A stretch of DNA of 42,713 bases from Deltaproteobacteria bacterium. Lineage in GTDB: Bacteria; Desulfobacterota; Syntrophobacteria; Syntrophobacterales; Syntrophobacteraceae. This document shows, one piece after another, positions 25,499 to 33,740 of this stretch. The notes beneath the pieces are model-generated. The model saw only the letters and a list, made by a program, of their open reading frames with translations, was not told the DNA's origin and did not search any database. Location: the NCBI GenBank assembly GCA_012517775.1, contig JAAYUJ010000512.1:1-42713 (forward strand), read 5' to 3'. Both the position numbers and the translations under genes were made by a program. Numbering within the stretch: the stretch's first letter is position 1; each line of letters begins with the position of its first letter.

Positions 25499-26443
25499 GT
25501 GAGAAAGAAGGCCGGGCGTACCCCGTTCTGGTTTCGAGAGCCCTTTTCGGAAGGGCTGGAGGTGGCGTACCTTTGCGATCAACTGATCTACAGCGGGCGA
25601 ACACATTACCAGCAGGTCGATATTGTCGATACGCGAGTCCACGGACGGATGCTCTTTCTGGACAGGATCGGGCAGTCCTGTGAGAAGGACGAGTTCATCT
25701 ATCATGAAATGCTCGTCCATCCCGCTCTTTTCAGCCATCCCCGTCCACAATCCGTCCTTGTGATCGGTGGGGCTACAGGAGCTTCCCTCCGGGAGATCCT
25801 TCGTCACCCTTCCGTTGAACGGGTGGTCATGGCGGATATTGACGGAGAACTGACCGACATCTGCAAGCACTATCTGCCAAGATGGCATCGTGGCAGCTTC
25901 CAGGATTCACGTCTTGAACTGGTGATCGAAGATGGAAGGAAGTACGTGGAGAATTGCCTGGAATCCTTCGACTGCATGGTTATTGATCTGAGCGATCCCA
26001 TTGAAGGTGGACCCGCTATGCATCTCTTCACCATCGAATTCTATGAGGCTCTCAGGAACCGACTCAATTCGGGAGGTGTCATTACATTTCAGGGAGAAGC
26101 GATCAGTCCTCAGGATCTCGAGCTGCATGCGCGCATGACCAATACCCTGAAGAGGGTATTTCCCGTGGTTTGTCCCTATCCTTATACCCTTTACAGCTAT
26201 CACCGTCCCGACGCTCACATTCTGGCAACCGAAAATACCGACTGGTCTTTCAGCTTATTTCTCACCCGGGTGGATAAAGCGGCATTGCCGACGCGATATT
26301 TCTGCCCCGAAATTGCCCGAGGCATGTTCTTTCTGCCTCGCTACCTTATTGAGGCCTATGACACCCACACGGACATTTTGACGGACAATCACCTCGCCTT
26401 CGAACAGAAGCCAATGGAGAAAATCGTCCATGCCCATCTATGA
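25499..26443 (+). CDS. speE: Spermidine synthase-like aminopropyltransferase, divergent
   Basis: This ~314-residue protein follows SpeE throughout: QSCEKDEFIYHEMLVHPAL, the Rossmann core VLVIGGATGASLREILRH, IEDGRKYVEN, catalytic-region IDLSDPIEG and LNSGGVITFQ. The usual GGGDG loop, whose Asp helps bind the aminopropyl donor, reads GGATG, and the following acidic strand reads ADID rather than VEID. It may therefore use an altered substrate or have lost activity. The ORF track begins at GTG 25433; GTG 25499 with AAGGG eight bases upstream fits the family better. It overlaps the FmdB gene by 14 bp. speD (AdoMet decarboxylase) is not in the window. Confidence 0.82.
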   Translation: MRKKAGRTPFWFREPFSEGLEVAYLCDQLIYSGRTHYQQVDIVDTRVHGRMLFLDRIGQSCEKDEFIYHEMLVHPALFSHPRPQSVLVIGGATGASLREILRHPSVERVVMADIDGELTDICKHYLPRWHRGSFQDSRLELVIEDGRKYVENCLESFDCMVIDLSDPIEGGPAMHLFTIEFYEALRNRLNSGGVITFQGEAISPQDLELHARMTNTLKRVFPVVCPYPYTLYSYHRPDAHILATENTDWSFSLFLTRVDKAALPTRYFCPEIARGMFFLPRYLIEAYDTHTDILTDNHLAFEQKPMEKIVHAHL

Positions 26444-26798
26444 ATACCGATGCCGAGCGTGCGGCAAGAAGAGCGAATTCATCACGTTTCGCGTATCAGA
26501 GGCCATATCTGGTCATTGTCAGCATTGTGGGAGTGACCAGACATACCGCATCCCATCGAGGGTTCGTGTGCGCCTGTCCGAGGAGACCCGTCTGGAGCGC
26601 CTGGCGGATCCGTCCCGATTTGGCGGGCTCGACGAAAACGACCCCAAGAGCATGGCCCGTTTCATGAAAACCATGACTCAGGAGATGGGCGATGACCTGG
26701 GAGAAGACATGGATGTCGATGCCATGGTAGAGGAAGCCATGGAAGAGGAAGCCAGAGGCAAATCCGAAGAAGGCGGCAGTTCGGCCGAAGATCTTTGA
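26430..26798 (+). CDS. FmdB-type zinc ribbon protein
   Basis: This 122-residue protein has an N-terminal zinc ribbon of the FmdB/CxxC_CxxC_SSSS class. MPIYEYRCRACGK is followed by GHCQHCGS, giving two CxxC pairs. A long acidic helical tail (~75-122; Asp/Glu rich, many Met) follows. The family is small and regulatory in name only, and its role is unproven. It overlaps the SpeE-like gene by 14 bp and is one base from the pseudouridine synthase gene, so all three are probably co-transcribed. Confidence 0.88.
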   Translation: MPIYEYRCRACGKKSEFITFRVSEAISGHCQHCGSDQTYRIPSRVRVRLSEETRLERLADPSRFGGLDENDPKSMARFMKTMTQEMGDDLGEDMDVDAMVEEAMEEEARGKSEEGGSSAEDL

Positions 26799-26799
26799 T

Positions 26800-27735
26800 A
26801 TGAGCAAAGCATCAAGGAGACGACTCTCCTCTTCGCCCTCTTTTCGGCGTCTCCAAGCAGACTCCTCTTCCAATGGGATCTCCCTGGCTGAGTACCTTTC
26901 CAGAGAGCTTTCCCTCACATTGGATGAAGCATCCGATCTCATCGACTTTGGGGCAGTTCAGGTAGGGGGGCGCCAGGAGAGAAACCCGGCAACGCACCTA
27001 ACGGGATTCTCGGAAATCCGGGTCTACCGGCCTTGGGGAGGCCCTTGCCGCCACTACGAGATCGATCCGGCCCGCATCCTTTACAGGGATCGCCATCTCC
27101 TCGCTTACGACAAGGAACATGGCATTCCATCACAGCAAACCCCATCCGACGGCTACAACAATCTCTTTGCGGCGCTGCAGCGTTATCTTGCCGCGGAAGC
27201 CCGGATGGATGCATATGTAGCGCTGCATCACAGGCTGGATCGAGAAACCGGCGGAATCATTCTCTTCTCCCTCGACAGGGAAGCAAACCGACAATTGGGG
27301 AATGCCTTTCAGCATCGACGGGTGCAGAAGGATTACCTTGCATGGGTCTCGGGGAATCCACAGGAAGATCAATGGATCTCATTGGAAGACATTGGGCGAA
27401 AAGAGGGAAGATACTGCACTCTTCCGCCTGGAGAGGGAAAGACCGCCAGAACCATCTTTACGGTCCTGTGGCGTGAGACCCAACGAACTCTCGTATGGGC
27501 CCGCCCCATGACCGGGCGGACGCATCAGATACGGCTGCACCTCGCAGCGCGGGGTATACCGGTCCTGGGAGATCGCACTTATGGGAATGGTCAGGGGGAA
27601 AGACTCTATCTGTACTCCCACAGAATGACCCTTCCACACCCGGTGACCCGATCGGAACTCCGCCTCATTGCCCCCCTTCCATCCGATTGGCGGGTTCCTT
27701 TTCCCATATCGCTGCCTGACGACACAAAACTTTAA
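26800..27735 (+). CDS. RluA-family pseudouridine synthase
   Basis: This 311-residue RNA-modifying enzyme has an S4-like N-terminal segment (~28-66; EYLSRELSLTLDEASDLIDFGAVQVGGR) and the catalytic HRLDRETGG with its nucleophilic Asp. Other family motifs are QKDYLAWVSG, TGRTHQIRLHLAARGIPVLGD and LYLYSHRMTLPHP. It isomerises uridine to pseudouridine in rRNA or tRNA; the site cannot be told from sequence. A basic, Ser-rich N-terminus (~1-25) precedes S4. It sits one base after the FmdB stop, and carboxynorspermidine dehydrogenase follows after 35 bp. Confidence 0.92.
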   Translation: MSKASRRRLSSSPSFRRLQADSSSNGISLAEYLSRELSLTLDEASDLIDFGAVQVGGRQERNPATHLTGFSEIRVYRPWGGPCRHYEIDPARILYRDRHLLAYDKEHGIPSQQTPSDGYNNLFAALQRYLAAEARMDAYVALHHRLDRETGGIILFSLDREANRQLGNAFQHRRVQKDYLAWVSGNPQEDQWISLEDIGRKEGRYCTLPPGEGKTARTIFTVLWRETQRTLVWARPMTGRTHQIRLHLAARGIPVLGDRTYGNGQGERLYLYSHRMTLPHPVTRSELRLIAPLPSDWRVPFPISLPDDTKL

Positions 27736-27770
27736 AAGAGTTACATCGCGGCTATCAAAAGGAGCAGGAA

Positions 27771-28949
27771 ATGAGCAGAGTCTTGATCATCGGGGCAGGG
27801 GGTGTTGGGGGCGTGGTCACGCACAAGTGCGCTCAAGCTCCCGAAGTTTTTTCAGATATCGTTCTTGCAAGCCGCACCGTCGAGAAATGCAGGAAGATCA
27901 GAGACCAGATTTCACGCCCTGTTGAGATCGCTCGGGTGGATGCGGATAACACACTTGAGCTCGTCGCCCTCATCAGGAAGGTTTCACCTGATATTGTGAT
28001 CAATGTGGCCCTTCCTTACCAGGATCTCACGATCATGGATGCCTGCCTGGAGACGGGAGTGGCCTATTTGGACACCGCCAACTATGAGCCCAGAGATGAA
28101 GCCAAGTTCTGCTATAAATGGCAATGGGACTATCACGAGCGTTTCAAGGAAAGGGGGATCATGGCCATCCTCGGTTGCGGTTTCGACCCCGGCGTGACCA
28201 ATATCTTCTGCGCCCATGCCCTCAAGCATCATTTCGACACCATCCAAGCGATCGACATCATGGACTGCAACGCTGGGGAGCACGGACACCCCTTTGCCAC
28301 CAACTTCAATCCGGAAATCAATATCCGTGAGATCACCCAAAGGGGCAAGTACTATGAAGACGGCCGGTGGGTCGAGACGGAACCGCTTTCCGTTCACAAG
28401 ACCTTCGATTTTCCGGAGATCGGTCCGAGGGAAATGTACCTCTTGTACCATGAGGAACTGGAGTCTCTTGCCAGGAACATTCCCGGGGTCAGGCGGATGC
28501 GATTCTGGATGACTTTTTCCCAGGAGTACCTGACCCATCTGAGGGTTCTCCAGAATGTGGGGATGACACGCATTGATCCTGTTCACTTCCAGGGTTGTGA
28601 AATCATTCCCCTCCAGTTCCTGAAAGCCCTTCTTCCGGAACCTTCTTCCCTGGGTATTCAGTACAGGGGAAAGACGAACATCGGCTGCATGATCGAGGGA
28701 ATCAAGAACGGAAGACCTCAAAAATACTATATTTATAACGTCTGCGACCATGCGGAATGCTACCGGGAAGTGAAGGCGCAGGCCATTTCCTACACCACCG
28801 GAGTCCCCGCCATGATCGGAGCCATGTTGATGGTTACCGGCATCTGGAAGGGCGAAGGGGTATTCAACGTTGAGGAGATGGACCCGGACCCATTTATGGC
28901 GAAGCTGGGGCAATATGGATTGCCGTGGACGGAGACTTTTCCCCAGTGA
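27771..28949 (+). CDS. Carboxynorspermidine/carboxyspermidine dehydrogenase (saccharopine dehydrogenase family)
   Basis: This 392-residue cytoplasmic oxidoreductase has an N-terminal NAD(P)-binding GAGGVGGVV, then INVALPYQDL, DTANYEPRDEA and GCGFDPGVTNIF, as in CASDH/CANSDH. It condenses aspartate semialdehyde with putrescine or diaminopropane and reduces the imine, giving carboxyspermidine or carboxynorspermidine. This is the SAM-independent spermidine route common in anaerobes and gut bacteria. AAGGAG precedes the ATG. The decarboxylase follows downstream, separated by a reversed repeat copy. Saccharopine dehydrogenase itself is less likely given that neighbour. Confidence 0.93.
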   Translation: MSRVLIIGAGGVGGVVTHKCAQAPEVFSDIVLASRTVEKCRKIRDQISRPVEIARVDADNTLELVALIRKVSPDIVINVALPYQDLTIMDACLETGVAYLDTANYEPRDEAKFCYKWQWDYHERFKERGIMAILGCGFDPGVTNIFCAHALKHHFDTIQAIDIMDCNAGEHGHPFATNFNPEINIREITQRGKYYEDGRWVETEPLSVHKTFDFPEIGPREMYLLYHEELESLARNIPGVRRMRFWMTFSQEYLTHLRVLQNVGMTRIDPVHFQGCEIIPLQFLKALLPEPSSLGIQYRGKTNIGCMIEGIKNGRPQKYYIYNVCDHAECYREVKAQAISYTTGVPAMIGAMLMVTGIWKGEGVFNVEEMDPDPFMAKLGQYGLPWTETFPQ

Positions 28950-28973
28950 ATGCAACACTGAAATGCCGGAGGG

Positions 28974-29085
28974 GTGCTCTCTCACCAAGTGGATCGGGGT
29001 TCCAATTCCGACAGCATTTGCGCCGGGGCGTCGGGTATAGAAAATCGGCCTACAGAGCGTTCGTTGCCTGGACTTGTTCAGAAGT
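28974..29085 (-). repeat. Dispersed palindromic element, copy 3 (reverse orientation)
   Basis: Read on the minus strand, this copy matches the element from CTTCTGAACAAGTCC to the GGAATTGGAACCCC palindrome and the degenerate right end. It lies 24 bp after the dehydrogenase stop and inside the polyamine gene pair, forming most of the spacer before the decarboxylase. It is among the more decayed copies. Confidence 0.8.
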
Positions 29086-29180
29086 CGGCGGAGAGAATCT
29101 GTCTCGCGCCTCCGTTCGCTGAAGAATCCGCATGTAATGAGGCCATAAGACGCGAACCCACATTGGAAGCGAAGACGAAC

Positions 29181-30317
29181 ATGGACATTGATGTCGGTGG
29201 CATCCCCACTCCCTGCTACCTGGTCGATGAAGCATCCATCGAGAGAAACCTGAAGGTCCTCGATTCTGTTCAGAAGCGCACCGGGTGCAAGATCATCCTG
29301 GCTCTCAAGGGGTTTGCCATGTTCAGTCTTTTCCCACTGATCCGGCAGTATCTCCACGGGGTCGCTGCAAGCTCCCTCCATGAGACTCGTTTGGGCTTCG
29401 AGGAGTTCGGCAGGGAGGTACATGTGTTCGCACCGGCATACAAAGAGGCCGAATTCGATCAGCTGCTCCAGTACTGCAGTCATATGGTTTTCAACTCGTT
29501 TTCCCAGTGGAACCGATACAAATTCAGGGTGTTCGAGCATGAGAAGCATATTGCATGCGGTATCCGCGTAAACCCCGAACACTCCGAAGTGAAGATTCCA
29601 GTCTACGACCCATGCGGTCCGTTCTCACGGTTGGGCGTCACACGGGAAAACTTCCAGGAATCCGATCTCGACGGGATTTCCGGGCTCCATTTCCACAACC
29701 TCTGCGAATTGAACGCGGACTCTCTGGCACGGACCCTTCCGGTCTTTGAGGAAAAATTCGGAGAATTCATTGAAGGGATGCAGTGGGTCAATTTCGGAGG
29801 CGGCCACCACATCACTCGCGAGGATTATGACTTGGACCTGCTCTGCAGCGTCATCGCGGACTTCAAAAACCGATACTCCCTGGACATCTACCTGGAACCG
29901 GGTGAGGCCATCGCTCTGAATGCCGGTTTCCTCGTCGCCTCTGTTCTGGATATCATTCACAACAAGATGGATATCGCCATCGTCGACACATCCGCCGCCG
30001 CACACATGCCGGATGTCCTGGAGATGCCCTACAGGCCGGAAGTCCAGTGGGCCGGGTTGATCGATGAATACCCTCACAAGTATCGCCTGGGAGGCCTCAC
30101 CTGTCTCGCAGGAGACGTCATCGGGGATTATTCTTTTCAGGAACCCCTCAAGGTGGGTTCAAAACTGATTTTCATGGATATGGCCCACTATACGATGGTG
30201 AAGAACAACACGTTCAATGGAGTCCCCCTGCCGTCCATTGCCATCCGGGAGAGGGACAATCGCATCCGCATCGTGCGCCAATTCAGTTACGAGGACTATC
30301 GGAACCGGTTATCGTAA
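29181..30317 (+). CDS. nspC: Carboxynorspermidine/carboxyspermidine decarboxylase
   Basis: This 378-residue enzyme, close to the family's usual ~377, is a PLP-dependent alanine-racemase-fold decarboxylase. The PLP lysine sits in LALKGFAMF. The SSLHETRLGFEEFG motif, the phosphate-binding FGGGHH and the late catalytic GLTCLAGDVIGDYSF are all characteristic of CANSDC/CASDC. It completes norspermidine or spermidine synthesis from the product of the preceding gene. The ORF track begins at 28974 inside repeat copy 3; ATG 29181 starts the conserved protein (MDIDVGGIPTPCYLVDE), although only a weak GGAAG lies upstream. Confidence 0.95.
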   Translation: MDIDVGGIPTPCYLVDEASIERNLKVLDSVQKRTGCKIILALKGFAMFSLFPLIRQYLHGVAASSLHETRLGFEEFGREVHVFAPAYKEAEFDQLLQYCSHMVFNSFSQWNRYKFRVFEHEKHIACGIRVNPEHSEVKIPVYDPCGPFSRLGVTRENFQESDLDGISGLHFHNLCELNADSLARTLPVFEEKFGEFIEGMQWVNFGGGHHITREDYDLDLLCSVIADFKNRYSLDIYLEPGEAIALNAGFLVASVLDIIHNKMDIAIVDTSAAAHMPDVLEMPYRPEVQWAGLIDEYPHKYRLGGLTCLAGDVIGDYSFQEPLKVGSKLIFMDMAHYTMVKNNTFNGVPLPSIAIRERDNRIRIVRQFSYEDYRNRLS

Positions 30318-30456
30318 CACTGCCCTATCCATAGCCGCCACTGTTTCCACCTTCCCTCGCTTTTCCTTCGTGCCTTTGCCGGTAAGAGAATCATCGGATG
30401 CGGCTACGCTTCAGTGTGCCCTTTGGGGGCGGAATGGAGCCCACCTGCAAACAGAT

Positions 30457-32721
30457 TCACCTTTCCAGGTTCACCGCATATCGCAGTCCTTCCAACTCCT
30501 CCACCATCGCCTCCGTTACCCGGCATGCTCTGATGAGGACATCCATCTCCGATTCCTCCCCCTCCCCCTTTCTCTCCCCGTGCCGCAGCAGATGATTGAA
30601 ATCCAGTCGGGTCATTTCGATCCGTGCATGGAATTCATCGAGGAGTTGCCGTATACTGTCTTCAAGGATTTGCCGGACGTAAGTCTCGCTGAATTCCATG
30701 TGATACCTGGCAAAAGCCTGGAGAAGCTCCCCTTTGGTTTCCATTTTCACGAGATCAATCGCATCCTCCACACTACTCTGATTCTCAGATCCGTCGGAAG
30801 GAAGATCTCTGTAGCGGCCCACCCTTGAGCCCATCTGGGCAAGCAGGCGTGCAATCCTGGTGAGACCGAACTTCACTAGAAGCACCCCCCGCCCCGTAGC
30901 TTCCTCCTCCACAAAAGCACTGAAGCTTGGAGGTATCCTCTTTTCCCACGTGCCCCATTGAGGTTCTTCCATGTTTTCAAGGGATTCCGTCTCGATTTGG
31001 AACTCAGCCATTTGCCGGCGGTATTCCGCAACAGCCGTCGTGAAGAGGGACCAAAATGCCTGCGCGGAACTTTCCAGGCGCTCCGAGATCAACTCCTCGA
31101 GTTCCTTCGAAAAAGAGATGACTCTGAGATTGACTTTCTCCACGAGATAGCGGGAAAGGGCCTGTCTGAAGTCCAGATAGAACCGGTAAAGCTGCCGAAG
31201 GGCACCGGCGGAATCCTTGAGTCCCCGGCGATGCTGAGGATCGATGGGAAAATGATCCACCGTCTCGGCAGTCTCCAGGACCACTGGGCCGTCTTGCAAG
31301 TCAAAAAATCCATCTATCCTTCCCTTCATCTCACTCGCCAGCGAATCCCGCAGGCCGTTGATGGCATTCTCAAGAGTTCCAAGGGTGCTTTGCAGGGCCT
31401 TCTGCTTGCTTGCGAACTGGCTCGCACATTCATTGAGGCCGCAAAGCCTCTGCTCCATGAAATCCCTCTGCACGCGCACGCTGTCCCGAATGCTTCCGGA
31501 AACCATGCTGAGACGGCTCAGCCCGCTTCCCAGAAGCACACGAGACCGTTGACCGGATATTCTCTTCTCCACTTGCTCTCTGAATTCGGTGAAACCGGAC
31601 TCGGAAAATTCCGCCAACTCCGGGATATTCTTCCAGAGGAGAAAATGTCCCCGGACGGGTCCCTCCATGTCATGCGAGCATTGACTCAGAAGCTGATAGA
31701 GAGCAGAGAAAGCGAAGATTCTCGGAGCCGTGATCACCCAGCCCAATTCGGAACGTACCCGCTCGATCATCCCGTTGATGTCATCCATATGGGGATGTTC
31801 ATTCAAATCGACATTGAGCACGAACAGTGTCTGGGGAAACATGCGAAGGGTCTTGATGAAATCGAGAAGGCGGAAATCCGCCTCACGCAGACCGATTCGA
31901 CTGCTGATCACATAAAGGATAAAATGACACCCCAGGAGGTACTGCTGAAGAAGAGCGAAGTGGCGGGGGTTCGGAGAATCGCTTCCCTGACAGTCGGCGA
32001 GCTCGATCTGTGCGCCCATCCAGGATATGGGGCAGTGAATTTCCATGTCCCTCAAGTAGACGGATTGTCCCTGATGCCCCACATAGCTCTGGTGCAGGTG
32101 GACGTTGTGCTCGTCGAACATGAGCCGCTTGGGGGCATCCCCGAGGGATTCCTTCAGGCACTCGAACCCTGATAGGTACCCCTGCAGGAGGAAGAAATGC
32201 GGGTCTATGCGACCGTCGGATTGCAGCCATTCCGCCTGCATTCTTTCGAGGAAGATCTTGAGTCTCTTGCGTTCCTTTGCCTTCCGGATGTCAACGACGG
32301 TCCTTTCCCCCAAGACTTCCTGTGCGACAGGCAACATGCGCAAACTGCCATTCAGCTCCTGGAGAATCTGAGGCCAGCCCTTCAGTTCCACCCATCCACC
32401 CGGAGTATCATTGGTCTGGACCCGTGTGATGAATGACGTGATGATTCCTGCTCCCCTTCTGAGGAAATCCTTTCCGGCCAGGGCATTGATAAGAGTACTC
32501 TTTCCGGACTTGACCGAGCCCACAACGGCTACCCGAAGCAGGGAGTCCTCCAGAGAGGCATGGACTCGCCCCAGGTGTTCTCTCCAGCGGGCGCTTCCCC
32601 CCGGGTCCAGGAGTTCACGCGATTCCAGTTCCTGCAGCGTCTCTTCGAGGATTTCCACCCTCTGCTGGATCTTCCTCTTAAACTGATTGTATTCCTTCAT
32701 GGTTGCCTGGAGCTGCTCCAT
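30457..32721 (-). CDS. Dynamin-like GTPase family protein
   Basis: This 754-residue protein has a GTPase domain after a short coiled coil (~1-50). G1 is GSVKSGKST, G2 a Thr in IITSFITRV, G3 DCQGSD and G4 NVDL. The rest is long helical stalk sequence of the bacterial dynamin type, with no clear transmembrane paddle by eye. Such proteins remodel or stabilise membranes; the role here is unknown. The ORF track starts at 32856 inside miaA. ATG 32721 is preferred because it begins the coiled coil and has GAGGAG upstream. It lies 61 bp after miaA in the mutL-miaA unit. The G4 motif is non-canonical (N-V-D, not NKxD). Confidence 0.85.
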   Translation of the reverse strand: MEQLQATMKEYNQFKRKIQQRVEILEETLQELESRELLDPGGSARWREHLGRVHASLEDSLLRVAVVGSVKSGKSTLINALAGKDFLRRGAGIITSFITRVQTNDTPGGWVELKGWPQILQELNGSLRMLPVAQEVLGERTVVDIRKAKERKRLKIFLERMQAEWLQSDGRIDPHFFLLQGYLSGFECLKESLGDAPKRLMFDEHNVHLHQSYVGHQGQSVYLRDMEIHCPISWMGAQIELADCQGSDSPNPRHFALLQQYLLGCHFILYVISSRIGLREADFRLLDFIKTLRMFPQTLFVLNVDLNEHPHMDDINGMIERVRSELGWVITAPRIFAFSALYQLLSQCSHDMEGPVRGHFLLWKNIPELAEFSESGFTEFREQVEKRISGQRSRVLLGSGLSRLSMVSGSIRDSVRVQRDFMEQRLCGLNECASQFASKQKALQSTLGTLENAINGLRDSLASEMKGRIDGFFDLQDGPVVLETAETVDHFPIDPQHRRGLKDSAGALRQLYRFYLDFRQALSRYLVEKVNLRVISFSKELEELISERLESSAQAFWSLFTTAVAEYRRQMAEFQIETESLENMEEPQWGTWEKRIPPSFSAFVEEEATGRGVLLVKFGLTRIARLLAQMGSRVGRYRDLPSDGSENQSSVEDAIDLVKMETKGELLQAFARYHMEFSETYVRQILEDSIRQLLDEFHARIEMTRLDFNHLLRHGERKGEGEESEMDVLIRACRVTEAMVEELEGLRYAVNLER

Positions 32722-32782
32722 ATCGCCGGAATTCTCCTCATGATGCGGAGTCTCGCTACTAATGCAGAAAGCCGAAAAAAAA

Positions 32783-33727
32783 TCAAGAGATGGAAGATGG
32801 TTTCGCGTATCTTTCCAGTTGGTCATCAATCCATTCGATGATTCTCTCTCGCTCATCCGGATGAAACCAATGGTATTCCGGGTCGTTTCGAAACCATGTC
32901 ATCTGTCTCCTGGCGTAATGTCGGGTATCCTTCTGGATTTCCCGCACAGCTGCTTCGATGGGGTATTCTCCTGCCAGATGCCTCACCACCTGCCTGTAGC
33001 CCAGAGATTGCATCGGTTTGAGATCTGGGCCGAAGCCCATCTCCAGCAAGCCCTCCACTTCGGCCACGAACCCCTGCTCCATCATATGAAAAACTCGCTG
33101 CTCAATGCGACCGTACAGCTCCGTGCGTTCCCTGCCGAGAGCAATTTTTACGGCCGTGTAACGATCCTCCGCAAACCGGTGATGGCGCTGCCATTGAGAC
33201 AGAGGCTTTCCCGTCAGTCGAAAAACTTCCAGACCGCGCAGGATGCGCTGCCGATCATTGGGATGGATCCTTTCTCCTAGTATAGGATCGACTCCCTTCA
33301 GTTCATCATGGAGTGCTTTCAGCCCAAGACACTGCATCTGCTCCAGTAACCCCCTGCGCACAATCTCACTGCTGGGTGCGCCGGAGCAGATCCCCTTGAT
33401 GAGGATCTTCATGTACAGACCCGTCCCTCCCACCACGAGGGGGAGCCTTCCCGATGTGTGGAGGGTATCGATAACAGGTCGGGCCATCTCCATATAACGG
33501 GCTGCGTCGAAAGGCTCGTTTGGTGTAACCACGTCCAGGAGGTGATGGGCGACTTCGATACGCTCCTCCGGGGCAGGCTTCGCCGTGCCGATATCCATGA
33601 ACCGGTACACCTGCATGGAATCGGCGTTAATGATTTCCGCCCCCAGATGCTTCGCCAGTCGGATGGCAAGCGAGGTCTTCCCGACCCCTGTTGGGCCCGC
33701 CAGGAGAACCACCGGGAAGTGTGTCAT
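32783..33727 (-). CDS. miaA: tRNA dimethylallyltransferase MiaA
   Basis: This 314-residue enzyme transfers dimethylallyl to A37 of tRNAs reading UNN codons. The P-loop GPTGVGKTSLA, the substrate-recognition INADSMQVYRFMDIGTAKP, the VVGGTGLY motif and the SLGYRQVVRHL region are all present. The length is normal. The ORF track starts at 33775; ATG 33727 (MTHFPVVLLAG) is the family start, although its ribosome site is weak (ACAGG), and it lies 13 bp after the mutL stop at 33741. mutL followed by miaA is a common bacterial order. Confidence 0.96.
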   Translation of the reverse strand: MTHFPVVLLAGPTGVGKTSLAIRLAKHLGAEIINADSMQVYRFMDIGTAKPAPEERIEVAHHLLDVVTPNEPFDAARYMEMARPVIDTLHTSGRLPLVVGGTGLYMKILIKGICSGAPSSEIVRRGLLEQMQCLGLKALHDELKGVDPILGERIHPNDRQRILRGLEVFRLTGKPLSQWQRHHRFAEDRYTAVKIALGRERTELYGRIEQRVFHMMEQGFVAEVEGLLEMGFGPDLKPMQSLGYRQVVRHLAGEYPIEAAVREIQKDTRHYARRQMTWFRNDPEYHWFHPDERERIIEWIDDQLERYAKPSSIS

Positions 33728-33740
33728 CCTGTCAAGTTGG

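Noticed and set aside
27984-29582. 532-codon minus-strand ORF opposite the polyamine genes
   Set aside because: It spans two well-supported genes and a repeat copy on the other strand. Its composition is random-like.
30958-32172. 404-codon plus-strand ORF opposite the dynamin-like gene
   Set aside because: Shadow frame with no start signal; the minus frame has GTPase motifs.
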